From the NCBI RefSeq assembly GCF_001995985.1, contig NZ_MUFC01000014.1, positions 1 through 64,000 on the forward strand: 64,000 bases of DNA. The letters are read 5' to 3'. Under the pieces are notes generated by a model that did not search any database, was not told where the DNA came from, and worked only from the letters and a program-made list of their open reading frames with translations. Positions within the stretch are counted from its first letter, which is position 1, and every line of letters begins with the position of its first letter. Source of the stretch: Salinivibrio sharmensis. Its GTDB lineage: Bacteria; Pseudomonadota; Gammaproteobacteria; Enterobacterales; Vibrionaceae. Below are positions 9,658 through 20,147 of this stretch, in pieces. The position numbers and the translations under genes were made by a program.

Positions 9658-10989
9658 ATGAGTTTCTCCTCTTTAGGACTATCTGCACCCCTACTAAAAG
9701 CCGTGCAAGAGCAAGGCTATACCACACCCTCACCGATTCAGGAAAAAGCGATTCCAGCGGTGATTGAAGGCCAAGATGTCATGGCTGCCGCGCAAACCGG
9801 TACAGGTAAAACGGCGGGCTTTACTTTGCCTATTTTAGAGCGTTTACAAGCGGGTAAACGTGCGCGTCCAAACCATGTACGCACGCTGATTCTGACCCCA
9901 ACCCGCGAGCTTGCCGCCCAAGTACATAAAAATGTTGAGCAGTACAGCCAGCATACGTCGCTGAGCTCTATGGTGGTATTTGGCGGAGTGAAGATAAATC
10001 CGCAGATGATGAAGCTTCGCAAAGGCGCCGATGTGCTGGTGGCCACGCCAGGGCGCTTGTTGGATCTGTATCAGCAAAACGCGGTGCGTTTTTCTCAGCT
10101 TGAAGTGCTGGTATTGGATGAAGCTGATCGCATGCTAGACATGGGGTTTATTCGTGATATCCGCAAGATCTTGGGACTGTTGCCAGCCAAGCGTCAAAAC
10201 TTGCTGTTCTCTGCCACCTTTTCAGATGACATCCGCCAGCTGGCGAAAGAGCTGGTGAATAACCCAGTTGAGATCTCGGTGAGCCCTGCGAACCAAACCG
10301 CGACAGGGGTGGAGCAGTGCATTTATCCGGTTGATAAGAAGCAAAAGCCTGCGATGCTGCTTTCTTTGATTGCTGACAATAATTGGCAGCAGGTGTTGGT
10401 GTTTAGCAAAACCAAGCACGGCGCCAACCGCTTGTCGCGTTATCTGGATGAGTACGGCGTAAGTGCCGCCGCCATTCATGGTAACAAGAGCCAAGGCGCG
10501 CGCACCAAAGCGCTTGAACAATTCAAAACCGGTGATGTGCGAGTGTTGGTGGCAACGGATATCGCAGCGCGTGGTATTGATATTGCCCAGTTGCCACAAG
10601 TGGTGAACTTCGATTTACCCCATGTGGCGGAAGATTATGTTCACCGTATTGGCCGCACCGGTCGTGCGGGGGCGGTAGGCAATGCGGTGTCTTTAGTGTG
10701 TGCTGATGAAGCCAAAGATCTGTTTGCCATTGAACGCTTGATTAAACAGGTCCTCCCGCGCCATAGCTTGGCAGACTTTCCGGTGGCAAACCCATTGCCA
10801 GAGTCTAAGCTCGATACGCGGCCCATCAAGCCCAAGAAACCGAAAAAGAACAAACCGCGTCAGGATGGTCAACGCTCTGGTGACAATGCACGTGGTCACA
10901 AACCGGTGGGGAAAAACCGTCGCCATACCAACAAACCAAGTGGCGGTAAGTCCAACCCATCTCGTTCACAGAGTAAAACGCCATCATAA
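9658..10989 (+). CDS. rhlE: DEAD-box ATP-dependent RNA helicase RhlE
   Basis: A 443-residue DEAD-box helicase. It shows motif [13 protein letters not shown] in [22 protein letters not shown] and [10 protein letters not shown]. The first residues ([21 protein letters not shown]) are typical of RhlE, which acts in ribosome maturation and RNA turnover. The C-terminal 70 residues are a disordered Lys/Arg/Asn/Gly tail that should bind RNA. A TTG codon precedes the ATG at 9658; the ATG matches the family start. About 200 bases upstream are gene-free. Confidence 0.94.
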   Translation: MSFSSLGLSAPLLKAVQEQGYTTPSPIQEKAIPAVIEGQDVMAAAQTGTGKTAGFTLPILERLQAGKRARPNHVRTLILTPTRELAAQVHKNVEQYSQHTSLSSMVVFGGVKINPQMMKLRKGADVLVATPGRLLDLYQQNAVRFSQLEVLVLDEADRMLDMGFIRDIRKILGLLPAKRQNLLFSATFSDDIRQLAKELVNNPVEISVSPANQTATGVEQCIYPVDKKQKPAMLLSLIADNNWQQVLVFSKTKHGANRLSRYLDEYGVSAAAIHGNKSQGARTKALEQFKTGDVRVLVATDIAARGIDIAQLPQVVNFDLPHVAEDYVHRIGRTGRAGAVGNAVSLVCADEAKDLFAIERLIKQVLPRHSLADFPVANPLPESKLDTRPIKPKKPKKNKPRQDGQRSGDNARGHKPVGKNRRHTNKPSGGKSNPSRSQSKTPS

Positions 10990-11046
10990 GTGGGGCGTTC
11001 GGGTAGGCATCGGCATGCTGATTGCGTGCCTATGATTGTTGAGTAA

Positions 11047-11080
11047 AAAGCCGGTGTGGTCACACCGGCTTTCTTGTTTT
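11047..11080. terminator. Bidirectional terminator between rhlE and csiV
   Basis: AAAGCCGGTGTG and CACACCGGCTTT pair perfectly (12 bp) between convergent genes. Rightward transcription meets TTCTTGTTTT; leftward transcription ends in TTTTTACTC. Confidence 0.88.
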
Positions 11081-11112
11081 AAGGCTTATAGGTCGCACCG
11101 ACAGTCGGGACC

Positions 11113-11991
11113 TTATTGATCCTGAACTTTACGCACCTGGATGATCATGCCCATCATGGGGTTATCTAAATAGTGGATTTCGCCACTGCGCATTCGTCGT
11201 TTGTGTGTAAATGCATAAGGCTGTAAAAAGCGCTCGATGTGGTACTGCTTCTTCACCTTTTCTAAGCCCGCAACTTGCACGTTATCCGTCTTTGATGAGG
11301 CACCTTGCTGCGCATCTGTGGTTTGCAGTGGCATATTGACCACGTCTTCAACCAGTGCGCGCCGCTCGCTTGGCTCTCGTAGCACCATGTCGGCCTCGAC
11401 GAACAAGTAATGCTGCACGTAAACGCGCAGTGTCCCATCTAGCTCATAGAGGGGCTGGCGAGGGGGCGCGGTTTCAAGCGCCTGCTCGTCCCACGTTTGT
11501 TCGCTATCTGACGCTGTATTGCTCTTGCTCGACGAGGTAGGTTGCGCTGTCACCGGCGTACCGTCTGGATTAAAACGGTCGCGATAGTCTTTTCCGGCAC
11601 TGACACGCAGCAAAGGCAGGGCAGCGCGGCCACTGTCATCTTGACGCCATGCAACATGCACCATGGGCGTAAAACCCGCATGATTAGAAAGCTTATTATA
11701 AGCGCCCGTGAGCTGCCATTGACTACGTGGCAGCGGGGTGAGTCCTGCATTTTGTAGCGCGCTGTTATTCGTCACTGGCGTTGCACCACGTACCGATCCC
11801 ATATCGGTTTGTGCCGGCCAGCTCTCCTCGACGCTGGCAGGGTCTTGGTTGCGTTTAAACACAATCAATTCGACATCATAAAGCCGCTTAGCTAAAACCG
11901 GTTGGCTAAGTGAGATCAGTAGCAACGCCCAAAGGCTCTGTTTGGCATAGCGTGCTAGCCAGCCTGGTGGGTGACATGAATGATTTTTCAC
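11113..11991 (-). CDS. csiV: CsiV-type periplasmic peptidoglycan-binding protein
   Basis: A 292-residue exported protein with a signal segment ending LLISLSQPVLA near residue 34. The mature start is RLYDVELIVFKRN, the hallmark of the CsiV family. In Vibrio cholerae CsiV is a periplasmic partner of the LpoA/PBP1a branch of wall synthesis. The C-terminal half carries YVQHYLFVEADMVLREP and an RMRSGEIHYLDNPMMGMIIQ segment. The middle is a low-complexity Ser/Thr/Gln-rich linker. It lies 28 bases after mfd on the same strand, so the two may be co-transcribed. Confidence 0.87.
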   Translation of the reverse strand: MKNHSCHPPGWLARYAKQSLWALLLISLSQPVLAKRLYDVELIVFKRNQDPASVEESWPAQTDMGSVRGATPVTNNSALQNAGLTPLPRSQWQLTGAYNKLSNHAGFTPMVHVAWRQDDSGRAALPLLRVSAGKDYRDRFNPDGTPVTAQPTSSSKSNTASDSEQTWDEQALETAPPRQPLYELDGTLRVYVQHYLFVEADMVLREPSERRALVEDVVNMPLQTTDAQQGASSKTDNVQVAGLEKVKKQYHIERFLQPYAFTHKRRMRSGEIHYLDNPMMGMIIQVRKVQDQ

Positions 11992-12019
11992 AGGTTACTC
12001 CGTTTTCTTTGGCAAGCCA

Positions 12020-15000
12020 TTATGCGACCAGTTGGTGGCTTGCAAATTGAGTCAACAGCTCATCAATAAAGTTCATCCGCTCCCGTCGATCGGTGAGACT
12101 TTCGATAAACTTAATTTTGGTTGGCCCGTCGAATTTATACTTGTCTGGCCGCGATTGTAACAGCCCGACCAAGAATCCGGGATCAATTTGCGCGTCCTCA
12201 TGAAACTCGACCATGCCGCCACGATCACTGGCTTCGATCTTTTTCACCCCTAATGCAGCGGCGCGTATCTTGAGCTGCTGGATATGAAGCAGATTCTTGG
12301 TGGCGTCAGGTAGTAGACCAAAACGGTCTATCAACTCAACTTGCAGCTCATTGATGTCATCATTGGACTTGGCGCTGGCAATGCGTTTGTACATCGACAA
12401 ACGCATGTTGATATCGGGAATATAGTCATCCGGTAACAGTGCAGGCAGGCGCAGTTCAATGTCGGTTTGCTCATTAAGAAGGGCATCTAAGCTTGGCTCT
12501 TTGCCTTCTTTGAGTGCCTCAACGGCCTGCTCAAGCATGTCCATGTACAAAGTGAAACCAATAGATTGGATTTGACCACTTTGCTCGTCTCCTAGTAACT
12601 CGCCCGCGCCACGTATTTCCAAATCTTGAGTGGCAAGGGTAAAGCCGGCGCCAAGATCTTCGAGTGACGCAATGGCTTCCAGTCGTTTGACTGCATCTTT
12701 GGTCATCCGTTTAGGGTGCGGAGTGAGCAAGTAAGCATAGGCTTGATGGTGTGAGCGACCCACACGGCCGCGCAGCTGGTGGAGTTGCGCCAGGCCAAAG
12801 TGGTCAGCACGATCGATGATAATGGTGTTGGCTGAGGGAATATCGATACCGGTTTCGATAATGGTGGTACATACCAGCACGTTGTATCGTTGATGGTAGA
12901 AATCGCTCATGATCTTTTCTAGCTCACGCTCGCGCATTTGGCCATGGGCCACGGTCACGCGCGCTTCTGGGATCATCTCACTGATTTCATTAGCCGTTTT
13001 TTCTATGGTCTCGATATCATTGTGTAAAAAGTACACTTGGCCACCGCGCATAATCTCACGCAGTAATGACTCTTTAATCAGACTGTCTTCGCGTTCACGG
13101 ACAAAAGTTTTGACTGCGAGGCGACGCGACGGTGGGGTGGCGATAATCGAGAGATCGCGCATGCCACTCATCGCCATATTAAGCGTTCTTGGGATCGGCG
13201 TGGCGGTTAATGTGAGAATATCGACATTGGCGCGCATGGCCTTAATTTTCTCTTTCTGGCGAACGCCAAAGCGATGCTCTTCATCGACAATCAATAATCC
13301 AAGGTCGCGCAGCTTCACATCCGATTGCAGCAACTTATGGGTACCAATCAGAATGTCCACTTTGCCTGCTTCACAATCGGCCAAAATCGCTTTTTGCTCT
13401 TTTGCAGACTTAAAGCGTGAGAGTACCTCGACCCGAACGGGGAGGTTAGCGAAGCGGTCACGGAAATTCTCGAAATGCTGTTGCGCCAGCAAGGTGGTGG
13501 GGACTAATACAGCCACTTGCTTGCTGTTATTGACCGCTAAGAAGGCGGCACGCATGGCCACTTCGGTTTTACCAAAGCCGACATCGCCACACACCAAACG
13601 GTCCATGGCAATGGGGCGGCACATGTCTGAGAGCACCGCATTGATGGCTTGTGATTGATCACTGGTTTCTTCAAACGGGAAGGTCGCCCGGAAGGCGCGA
13701 TAGGCGTCTTTGTCATGGCTAAAGGCAAAGCCAGGCTTGGTTTCTCGCTTGGCATAAACATCAAGCAGTTCGGCGGCGACATCACGTACTTTCTCTGCGG
13801 CGCGGCGGCGTGCTTTTTCCCAGGCTTCTCCGCCAAGTTTATGCACAGGCGCGCTCTCTTCCGCGCCACCTGAATAGCGGCTAATCAAGTGTAGTGCGCC
13901 CACCGGAACATATAACTTGGCGCCTTGTTGGTATTCCAGCGTCATATATTCGGTTTTGAGCCCGCCAGCTTCCAGAGTTTGTAAGCCTTGGTAGCGTCCA
14001 ATGCCGTGCTCAAGATGCACAACGGGTTGGCCAGGTTTTAATTCGGCCAAGCTTCTGATCACCGCATCGCTGCTGACACTCTGCTTTCGCTTGTCGCGGC
14101 GGCGTTGCTGCACCGCACGCTCGCCAAACATATCGCTTTCACAAATCAGCGCAAACTGGCGGCTGTTGTCAATAAAGCCTTGGTCAACTGGGCCGATGAT
14201 TAAACCAAACCGGCCAGGCTGCGCTATCGCCTCGGGCAGGCCATCAGCCACCATAGGGCGAATCTTGGCTTGGGCGAGGAGATCGAGCAGGGCTTCGCGT
14301 CGCCCTTCAGACTCGACTGAGAAAATGATGTCGCCGTTAAATTGCTCACTAAATTGGCGCAGCGCGGCGAGTGGCTCTTTGGCTTGGTGGTTGACCGTTA
14401 ACGTTGGCAGCGGCGCAATATCGAGGTTTTCTCGCCCTGCCTTTTCAGTGACAGTGTCACTTTCTAGTTTTAAGCGTGGGTAGTGCTTAAGGGTAGTAAA
14501 TAGTGCCTCTTTGCTTAACCACAGCGCATCGGGGGGGAGCAGTGGGCGAAGCGGATCGACGCGACGCTGATCATAGCGATTTGCCACGTCGGCTTGGAAA
14601 TGATCAATGGCGCTCTCAATGTCGCCAACTGATAATACCAACGTATTGTCAGGCAAATAATCAAACAAGGTTTCTGTTTGTTCAAAAAACAGCGGCAGCC
14701 AGTATTCAATCCCCGCCGGCCAGGTTTTTTTACTTACCTGCTGGTAAATGGATTCTGGCTCTCGGCGTGCCTCAAAATGCTCGCGAAAACGGCCACGAAA
14801 ATACTCCACTGCGGCATCATCGGTAGGAAATTCGTGTGCCGGCAACAGCTGGATGTGTTCCAGCTCCCCGTTTGAGCGCTGGTTTTCCGGGTCAAATTGA
14901 CGAATGGTGTCGACTTCATCGTCAAAAAAGTCAATACGATAAGGCTCGTCACTGCCCATCGGGAACAAGTCGAGAATCGAGCCTCGGCTGGCAAATTCGC

Positions 15001-15484
15001 CATGCTCCATGACTTGATCAACATGACGATAGCCCGCATCGGTGAGCTGATCGCGCAGTTTTTCTAGCGATAAAATATCGCCTTTTTTCACCATTAAGGC
15101 GTGTTGATGGAGAAAATGTCGTGGCGTCACGCGCTGTAATGCGGTGCTCGCCGGTGCAATCAGGACGCCATCTTGTTGATGTGGCAGTTGATACAAACAC
15201 GACAAACGCGCGGAAATAATATCCTGATGGGGCGAGAAACTGTCGTAGGGCAGGGTTTCCCAGTCAGGAAAGAGATCGCAATGGCCTTGAGTAAATTGGC
15301 GAATGGCGGGCTGCAAACGCACGGCGGTTTGGTTGTCCGGCACCAAAAGAAACACCGGACCGGCGTGTTGCTGGGTGAGCGTGGCAATGGCTAGCGGTAA
15401 AGCAGCCCCAGATAAATTACCAAGATGTTTAACATCGCCTGGCCCAGAGGGCAGCGTAAAAGCATAGAGCGGTTGTTGGGTCAT
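12020..15484 (-). CDS. mfd: Transcription-repair coupling factor Mfd
   Basis: A 1154-residue protein, the usual size for Mfd, which displaces stalled RNA polymerase and recruits UvrA. The N-terminal UvrB-homology region, the RNA polymerase-interacting module (PVVHLEHGIGRYQG) and the RecG-like translocase (VCGDVGFGKTEVA, DEEHRFG, LTATPIPRT, HQLRGRVGRS) are all visible. The C-terminal TRCF domain follows. A GTG at 15520 would overlap the PilZ gene; ATG 15484 matches the E. coli N-terminus and begins 5 bases beyond that gene's stop. A long rightward open frame at 12909-13658 is antisense shadow. Confidence 0.97.
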   Translation of the reverse strand: MTQQPLYAFTLPSGPGDVKHLGNLSGAALPLAIATLTQQHAGPVFLLVPDNQTAVRLQPAIRQFTQGHCDLFPDWETLPYDSFSPHQDIISARLSCLYQLPHQQDGVLIAPASTALQRVTPRHFLHQHALMVKKGDILSLEKLRDQLTDAGYRHVDQVMEHGEFASRGSILDLFPMGSDEPYRIDFFDDEVDTIRQFDPENQRSNGELEHIQLLPAHEFPTDDAAVEYFRGRFREHFEARREPESIYQQVSKKTWPAGIEYWLPLFFEQTETLFDYLPDNTLVLSVGDIESAIDHFQADVANRYDQRRVDPLRPLLPPDALWLSKEALFTTLKHYPRLKLESDTVTEKAGRENLDIAPLPTLTVNHQAKEPLAALRQFSEQFNGDIIFSVESEGRREALLDLLAQAKIRPMVADGLPEAIAQPGRFGLIIGPVDQGFIDNSRQFALICESDMFGERAVQQRRRDKRKQSVSSDAVIRSLAELKPGQPVVHLEHGIGRYQGLQTLEAGGLKTEYMTLEYQQGAKLYVPVGALHLISRYSGGAEESAPVHKLGGEAWEKARRRAAEKVRDVAAELLDVYAKRETKPGFAFSHDKDAYRAFRATFPFEETSDQSQAINAVLSDMCRPIAMDRLVCGDVGFGKTEVAMRAAFLAVNNSKQVAVLVPTTLLAQQHFENFRDRFANLPVRVEVLSRFKSAKEQKAILADCEAGKVDILIGTHKLLQSDVKLRDLGLLIVDEEHRFGVRQKEKIKAMRANVDILTLTATPIPRTLNMAMSGMRDLSIIATPPSRRLAVKTFVREREDSLIKESLLREIMRGGQVYFLHNDIETIEKTANEISEMIPEARVTVAHGQMRERELEKIMSDFYHQRYNVLVCTTIIETGIDIPSANTIIIDRADHFGLAQLHQLRGRVGRSHHQAYAYLLTPHPKRMTKDAVKRLEAIASLEDLGAGFTLATQDLEIRGAGELLGDEQSGQIQSIGFTLYMDMLEQAVEALKEGKEPSLDALLNEQTDIELRLPALLPDDYIPDINMRLSMYKRIASAKSNDDINELQVELIDRFGLLPDATKNLLHIQQLKIRAAALGVKKIEASDRGGMVEFHEDAQIDPGFLVGLLQSRPDKYKFDGPTKIKFIESLTDRRERMNFIDELLTQFASHQLVA

Positions 15485-15488
15485 GAGT

Positions 15489-16082
15489 TTAACTGCTTGA
15501 TTGTTTGCGGTTTCGTGCACGCTTTTTTAAGAGTCTTTGTTGATGATGTAACGCAGCACGAATGAGCGTGTCGCGGTCTTCTTCCAATAAACGCGTGTAC
15601 TGAATTTGGATCACATAGTCAGGGTTTTCTTGATCGCTGTCGGTATGTGGCTCGCATCCTGTCACGACGCCGTAGCAATAGATGGCCGTCGGCGGATAAT
15701 CGAGAAACACCTTCACGCGCGCGTGCACGCCTTTTTTAAGCGGTGAATGACTATGATAAGAAAAACTGCTCGCCCCAAATGCGTGGGTCATAAAGCGATG
15801 GTCGGGCTGATCTTCGTGGCTAAGCATATAGCCCATCATCAGTGTCATTTTTTCGTTTTGAGCCTGTAGAACGCGAAATAATGCGGAGGCATCCTCCGGA
15901 TCGATAGCCTTTAAATCTTTTTCCACATCACTATCGAGCTGGCCGCACTGGCTGGCGAGGCGGAAAGGCGCTGGTATTTCGGCCATGAAGGCGTCCGCAT
16001 CGGGTTGTGCTTGGTTGTCGGCAAGTGGCTCAACATTGATACGAATCGCCGCTCGCACAGAAAAATATTCGTCTTGGCTCAT
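15489..16082 (-). CDS. PilZ-domain protein (PlzB-like)
   Basis: A 197-residue soluble protein. An RxxxR motif (VRAAIRINVE) sits near the N-terminus, and a beta-rich segment after residue 110 looks like the rest of a PilZ domain. The second cyclic-di-GMP motif, normally (D/N)xSxxG, is not clear; the nearest match is HSPLKKG. Binding is therefore uncertain. From memory the position between lolC and mfd is that of the V. cholerae PilZ gene plzB. ATG 16082 has AAGG 7 bases upstream. It ends 4 bases before mfd starts, so co-expression with mfd is likely. Confidence 0.78.
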   Translation of the reverse strand: MSQDEYFSVRAAIRINVEPLADNQAQPDADAFMAEIPAPFRLASQCGQLDSDVEKDLKAIDPEDASALFRVLQAQNEKMTLMMGYMLSHEDQPDHRFMTHAFGASSFSYHSHSPLKKGVHARVKVFLDYPPTAIYCYGVVTGCEPHTDSDQENPDYVIQIQYTRLLEEDRDTLIRAALHHQQRLLKKRARNRKQSSS

Positions 16083-16275
16083 CACTGTGCCTTAGATTGC
16101 AGTTGTATTAATGATTATCACGCACCCGTCGCGAGAGGTAAAGGTTAGTTGCTTTTTCTTGGTAAAGGAGACGGTGTTTATGCTGTGAATCCTGGCTTTA
16201 AAGTAAGGTTGGCTTGGCGTCCCTGTGTTGGACAGGTATGCTTGCAACGAATCAAAACAATAAGCTAGGTGCGCT

Positions 16276-17463
16276 ATGTTTCAACCCTTGTCGGTGTTTA
16301 TTGGCTTGCGATACTTACGCGGCCGTTCAGCCGACCGTTTTGGCCGATTTGTCTCGTCGATGTCCACCGCAGGCATTGCCATCGGCGTGATGGCTTTAAT
16401 CACGGTGTCGTCGGTGATGAATGGCTTCGAAGCTCAATTGAAAGGCCGAATACTCGGCGTGTTGCCCCATGCGATTATTGCCAACGGGCAAGCACACCCA
16501 GATCAAACCGCGATTGAACGTTGGCCTCACGTGATTGATACGGCACCAATACAGACCACGGATGCCGTGATTCAAAGCCGCAGCAGTTTAAGTGCAGGCT
16601 TGTTGGAGGGCGTTGACCCTAATGCGCATGAACCCTTGGCCGCCCACCTTTTGCAAGGTGACCTCTCCGCACTTCGCCCTGGTGAGTATCAAGTGATCAT
16701 TGGGCGCAGCATGGCCTCTGAGTTGCAATTGCGAGTCGGCGATCCGGTTCGGGTGATGGTAACCAGTGCCAGCCGCTTTACACCGATAGGGCGGATCCCT
16801 GCGCAACGTCTCTTTACGGTGGCGGGGATCTTTCATACCGGCACGGATGTTGATGGGCAACTGATGCTTGCTAACATCAAGGATGTGGCCAGGTTGAGTG
16901 GTATCGCACCAGACAATGCCAATGATGTGCGCCTGTTTTTAGATGATCCATTTGCCATTACCCAATTAAAGACACACGCCGATCCCGATACGTGGACGGA
17001 TTGGCGTGTTTGGCGCGGCGAGCTGTTTCAAGCGGTAAAAATGGAAAAAAACATGATGAGCTTGATGCTCAGCCTGATTGTGATTGTCGCCGCGTTTAAC
17101 ATTATTTCTGCGCTGATCATGGTGGTTATGGAGAAACAATCTGAGGTTGCGATTCTAAAAACCCTCGGGATGCAAAATAAAGACATTGTTGCTGTCTTTA
17201 TTGCCCAAGGCAGTTTGAGTGGTGTGCTTGGCGCAGCGGTTGGTGGCATCCTCGGCGTGCTCCTATCAGCATATATCAATGAAATTATGTCTATTTTTGG
17301 TGTGAGTTTGTTGGGTAATGGTTTGGCGTTACCTGTGGTTATTAATCCTTTTCATGTGGCGATGGTATTAGGCTTAGCAGTCGTGCTAAGTGTGCTAGCC
17401 ACGTTATTTCCTGCATTTAAAGCGGCATCTGTTCACCCTGCTGAGGCACTGCGTTATGAGTAA
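16276..17463 (+). CDS. lolC: Lipoprotein-releasing ABC permease LolC
   Basis: A 395-residue inner-membrane permease of the LolCDE complex, which extracts outer-membrane lipoproteins and hands them to LolA. It has one N-terminal transmembrane helix, a large periplasmic domain and three C-terminal helices. Family motifs are [10 protein letters not shown] at the start, SVMNGFE after the first helix and [10 protein letters not shown] before the last helices. Its end overlaps lolD by 8 bases, giving tight coupling. About 190 bases upstream probably contain the promoter. Confidence 0.95.
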   Translation: MFQPLSVFIGLRYLRGRSADRFGRFVSSMSTAGIAIGVMALITVSSVMNGFEAQLKGRILGVLPHAIIANGQAHPDQTAIERWPHVIDTAPIQTTDAVIQSRSSLSAGLLEGVDPNAHEPLAAHLLQGDLSALRPGEYQVIIGRSMASELQLRVGDPVRVMVTSASRFTPIGRIPAQRLFTVAGIFHTGTDVDGQLMLANIKDVARLSGIAPDNANDVRLFLDDPFAITQLKTHADPDTWTDWRVWRGELFQAVKMEKNMMSLMLSLIVIVAAFNIISALIMVVMEKQSEVAILKTLGMQNKDIVAVFIAQGSLSGVLGAAVGGILGVLLSAYINEIMSIFGVSLLGNGLALPVVINPFHVAMVLGLAVVLSVLATLFPAFKAASVHPAEALRYE

Positions 17464-18145
17464 ATCTTTGTTGTCCTGTCACCGCGTCAGTAAAACGTAT
17501 CAAGAGGGCGGACAGCCGACCTGCGTGTTAAACGATGTTTCCTTGACCATTGCCCCGGGGGAGCTGGTGGCGATAGTGGGCTCCTCGGGCTCGGGGAAAA
17601 GTACATTATTACACACCTTGGGTACCCTCGATTTGCCCTCGGAAGGTGGCGTGTGGATTGAGGGTGAGGCGGTCAATGCGATGACGGCCAAGCAGCAAGC
17701 GAAGCTGCGCAATCAAACTCTCGGGTTTGTTTATCAATTTCACCATTTGCTCGCCGATTTCACCGCGCTGGAAAATGTGATGATGCCGCTGTTGATTAAC
17801 AAAATGAGTCACAGTGCGGCGTCTGAGCGTGCGACGGCGATGCTCAACGCGGTAGGGGTTGGACACCGACTCAGTCACCGTCCATCGGAGCTATCAGGTG
17901 GCGAGCGCCAGCGTGTTGCCATTGCGCGTGCGTTAGTCAATGAACCCAAGTTGGTGCTGGCTGATGAGCCTACGGGGAATCTCGATCACACCACCGCGCT
18001 GGAAATTTATGATTTGATGCGCCAGCTCAACGCGCAGCATGGCACGGCATTTTTGGTGGTGACCCACGATAGCGAGCTCGCCGCCAAGCTAGACCGTCAG
18101 CTGACGATGCAAGATGGCCAATTGCTGGGGCAGGAGGGAGCATGA
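17456..18145 (+). CDS. lolD: Lipoprotein-releasing ABC ATPase LolD
   Basis: A 229-residue ATPase that energises LolC/LolE. It has Walker [10 protein letters not shown], a Q-loop reading [20 protein letters not shown] (LolD-typical), signature LSGGERQR and Walker [12 protein letters not shown]. The gene overlaps lolC by 8 bases and lolE by 4 bases. Confidence 0.96.
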   Translation: MSKSLLSCHRVSKTYQEGGQPTCVLNDVSLTIAPGELVAIVGSSGSGKSTLLHTLGTLDLPSEGGVWIEGEAVNAMTAKQQAKLRNQTLGFVYQFHHLLADFTALENVMMPLLINKMSHSAASERATAMLNAVGVGHRLSHRPSELSGGERQRVAIARALVNEPKLVLADEPTGNLDHTTALEIYDLMRQLNAQHGTAFLVVTHDSELAAKLDRQLTMQDGQLLGQEGA

Positions 18146-19380
18146 AGCCTTTATCGTTGGCTATCGGCCGTCGTTTTAGTCGCGCTAGACAACGGAATCG
18201 TTTGGTGTCGTTTATTTCCTTGTCGTCAGTGATCGGGATTGCGGTGGGGGTGATGGTGATCATTGTGGGTCTGTCTGCGATGAACGGCTTTGAGCGCGAA
18301 CTGAATCAACGTGTGCTGTCTGTGGTACCGCATGCACAAGTGTTTGGTGTCAATGGTCCCATCGATAATTGGCAACAGGTAAAACGTCAGACTGAACAGC
18401 ATCCCAATGTGGTGGCTGCGGCTCCCTATGTTGAAATGACCGTGTTGATGGAGCATGGCTCTGCGCTGCAGCCTGCGAAAATTCGCGCCGTCGATCCGGA
18501 TGATGAGCAAACCGTGAGTCGCATTGGTGATTATATCGAAGGTGGCTGGGAGAGCTTGCCGTCTGGGCAGTCGCAGATTGTGTTGGGACAAGGCGTGGCG
18601 GCAAAGCTGGGCGTCAGTCAAGGGGATTGGTTGACGGTCATGGTTCCCGCAACGGATAGCCAACTTGCATTACGCGCCCCGAAGCGAGTGAGAATGCAAG
18701 TGGCTGGCCTGTTGCGCCTCGGTGGCCAAATCGACCATTCATTGGCCCTGATGCGACTTCAGGACGCGCAATCTATTATGCGCATCGGCCAGTCAGTGAC
18801 CGGTGTGTCGCTGAAAGTCTCTCCGGTGTTGCAAGCGCGGCAGATTGTGCATGAAGTCGGCCAAACGCTAACCACTTATGTGTATTTAAAAGACTGGACC
18901 AGTGAGTTCGGTTATTTGTATCGGGATATTCAATTGGTGAGAACCATCATGTATTTGGTGATGGTGTTAGTCATTGGTGTGGCCTGCTTTAATGTGGTGT
19001 CAACCTTGATGATGTCGGTAAAAGATAGAGCCGCAGATATCGCGATTTTGCGCACCATGGGGGCGGACGATCGACTGATCCGTCGCATCTTTATTTGGTA
19101 TGGGCTCTTTTCTGGTGCCTTAGGCAGTGTGTTGGGCAGTGTATTGGGTGTTACCCTCGCCACTCACCTCACGGCGATATTGTCTCAGGTCGAACAGTGG
19201 CTCGGGCATCGCTTTTTGTCAGGTGATGTGTACTTTATTAATTTCTTACCCAGTGAGCTACATGCTACGGACGTGGCGCTTGTAAGTCTCACAGCCATAC
19301 TGCTCAGCTTGCTGGCTGCCTGGTATCCTGCTCGACGCGCGTGCCAACTTGAACCGGCTGCGGTGCTGAGCGCGAAATAG
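18142..19380 (+). CDS. lolE: Lipoprotein-releasing ABC permease LolE
   Basis: A 412-residue permease paralogous to LolC. It has an N-terminal helix with [20 protein letters not shown], then [20 protein letters not shown], a periplasmic domain and a C-terminal three-helix bundle ([19 protein letters not shown]). ATG overlaps the lolD stop (ATGA). Separate LolC and LolE proteins indicate the classical heterodimeric exporter rather than the single LolF of many other gammaproteobacteria. Confidence 0.95.
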   Translation: MKPLSLAIGRRFSRARQRNRLVSFISLSSVIGIAVGVMVIIVGLSAMNGFERELNQRVLSVVPHAQVFGVNGPIDNWQQVKRQTEQHPNVVAAAPYVEMTVLMEHGSALQPAKIRAVDPDDEQTVSRIGDYIEGGWESLPSGQSQIVLGQGVAAKLGVSQGDWLTVMVPATDSQLALRAPKRVRMQVAGLLRLGGQIDHSLALMRLQDAQSIMRIGQSVTGVSLKVSPVLQARQIVHEVGQTLTTYVYLKDWTSEFGYLYRDIQLVRTIMYLVMVLVIGVACFNVVSTLMMSVKDRAADIAILRTMGADDRLIRRIFIWYGLFSGALGSVLGSVLGVTLATHLTAILSQVEQWLGHRFLSGDVYFINFLPSELHATDVALVSLTAILLSLLAAWYPARRACQLEPAAVLSAK

Positions 19381-19412
19381 CAAGCGGCAGTCAGATAGCT
19401 GCGTTGTTTCAT

Positions 19413-19438
19413 TGAGAGCCCGAAATCGGGCTCTTTTT
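19413..19438 (+). terminator. Terminator after lolE
   Basis: GAGAGCCCGA and TCGGGCTCTT form a stem followed by TTTT about 35 bases past the lolE stop. Confidence 0.92.
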
Positions 19439-19526
19439 GATCTGGCTCGCTAAGTCGTGAAGGGGCGCCAATGAGTGAACACACAGCTGATGAGTGTGTC
19501 GCACGAATACCAATGAAGCATTGGTC

Positions 19527-19560
19527 GCGTCTGATGCTTCACTTAGAGTCCATCAGACGC
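19527..19560. repeat. 10-bp inverted repeat ending at the DUF2062 stop codon
   Basis: GCGTCTGATG and CATCAGACGC are perfect partners around a 14-base loop. They abut the stop of the leftward gene that ends at 19561. No T run follows on the minus strand. A smaller CCAATG/CATTGG hairpin sits just to its left. Confidence 0.65.
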
Positions 19561-20118
19561 TTAAGAGGATTTATTTGGATTCGGCAGAACTTCTTTAATT
19601 TTCTTGGGCAAGCGTAACTTACGTTTTTCCCAGCTTCTGACCACAGAATAGCGCCAGATGCCACGCACGGTGAAATACCCGATGACAGCCATCACCAGTC
19701 CGCTGGTGGCGCAGCCTAATAAAAACGGTGGGCCGATGTGGCTCATTTGCTCCGCTAAGTAGTGCCAAGAGAGCTCGAAGTGAAACGGGTATGGTGGACT
19801 GTTCATCATCCAGGTACCGAGCTTATAAGCAAGATAAAAAAGCACTGGCATAGTGATGGGGTTGCTTACCCATACTAAAGCGACGGCAAGCGGCAAGTTG
19901 ACCCCAAATAAGATCGCCAGCCCGGCGGCCATGATCATTTGGCTTGGCAGGGGGACAAATGCCATAAACAGGCCGACGGCAAAGGCACCAGATGCTGACC
20001 GGCGGTTAAGGCACCATAAGTTGGGATCATGCAACAGGCTACCAAACACCCTGAGTGCCTTATTGTCGCGCAATGTTTCACGCTTGGGCATATAGCGTTG
20101 GAAAAACTTCTTGGGCAT
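19561..20118 (-). CDS. DUF2062 inner-membrane protein
   Basis: A 185-residue protein of the DUF2062 family with three or four hydrophobic segments. One spans GAFAVGLFMAFVPLPSQMIM, one follows at about 70-105 and one at about 130-155. Conserved features are the N-terminal DPNLWCLNRRSAS and VSNPITMPVLF motifs. Function is unknown. It is divergent from comEC, with only 29 bases between the two start codons, so their promoters must overlap the opposite genes. Confidence 0.85.
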   Translation of the reverse strand: MPKKFFQRYMPKRETLRDNKALRVFGSLLHDPNLWCLNRRSASGAFAVGLFMAFVPLPSQMIMAAGLAILFGVNLPLAVALVWVSNPITMPVLFYLAYKLGTWMMNSPPYPFHFELSWHYLAEQMSHIGPPFLLGCATSGLVMAVIGYFTVRGIWRYSVVRSWEKRKLRLPKKIKEVLPNPNKSS

Positions 20119-20147
20119 ACCTGTTTACATTACCTGGAAATTACGCA

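Noticed and set aside
12909-13658. Long rightward open frame (249 codons) inside mfd
   Set aside because: It is antisense to conserved Mfd helicase motifs, is Ser/Arg-rich in a way typical of antisense translation, and has no ribosome-binding site.
16086-16275. Fur-like TAATGATTATC near 16110
   Set aside because: Only about 11 of 19 positions match, and lolC is not an expected Fur target.
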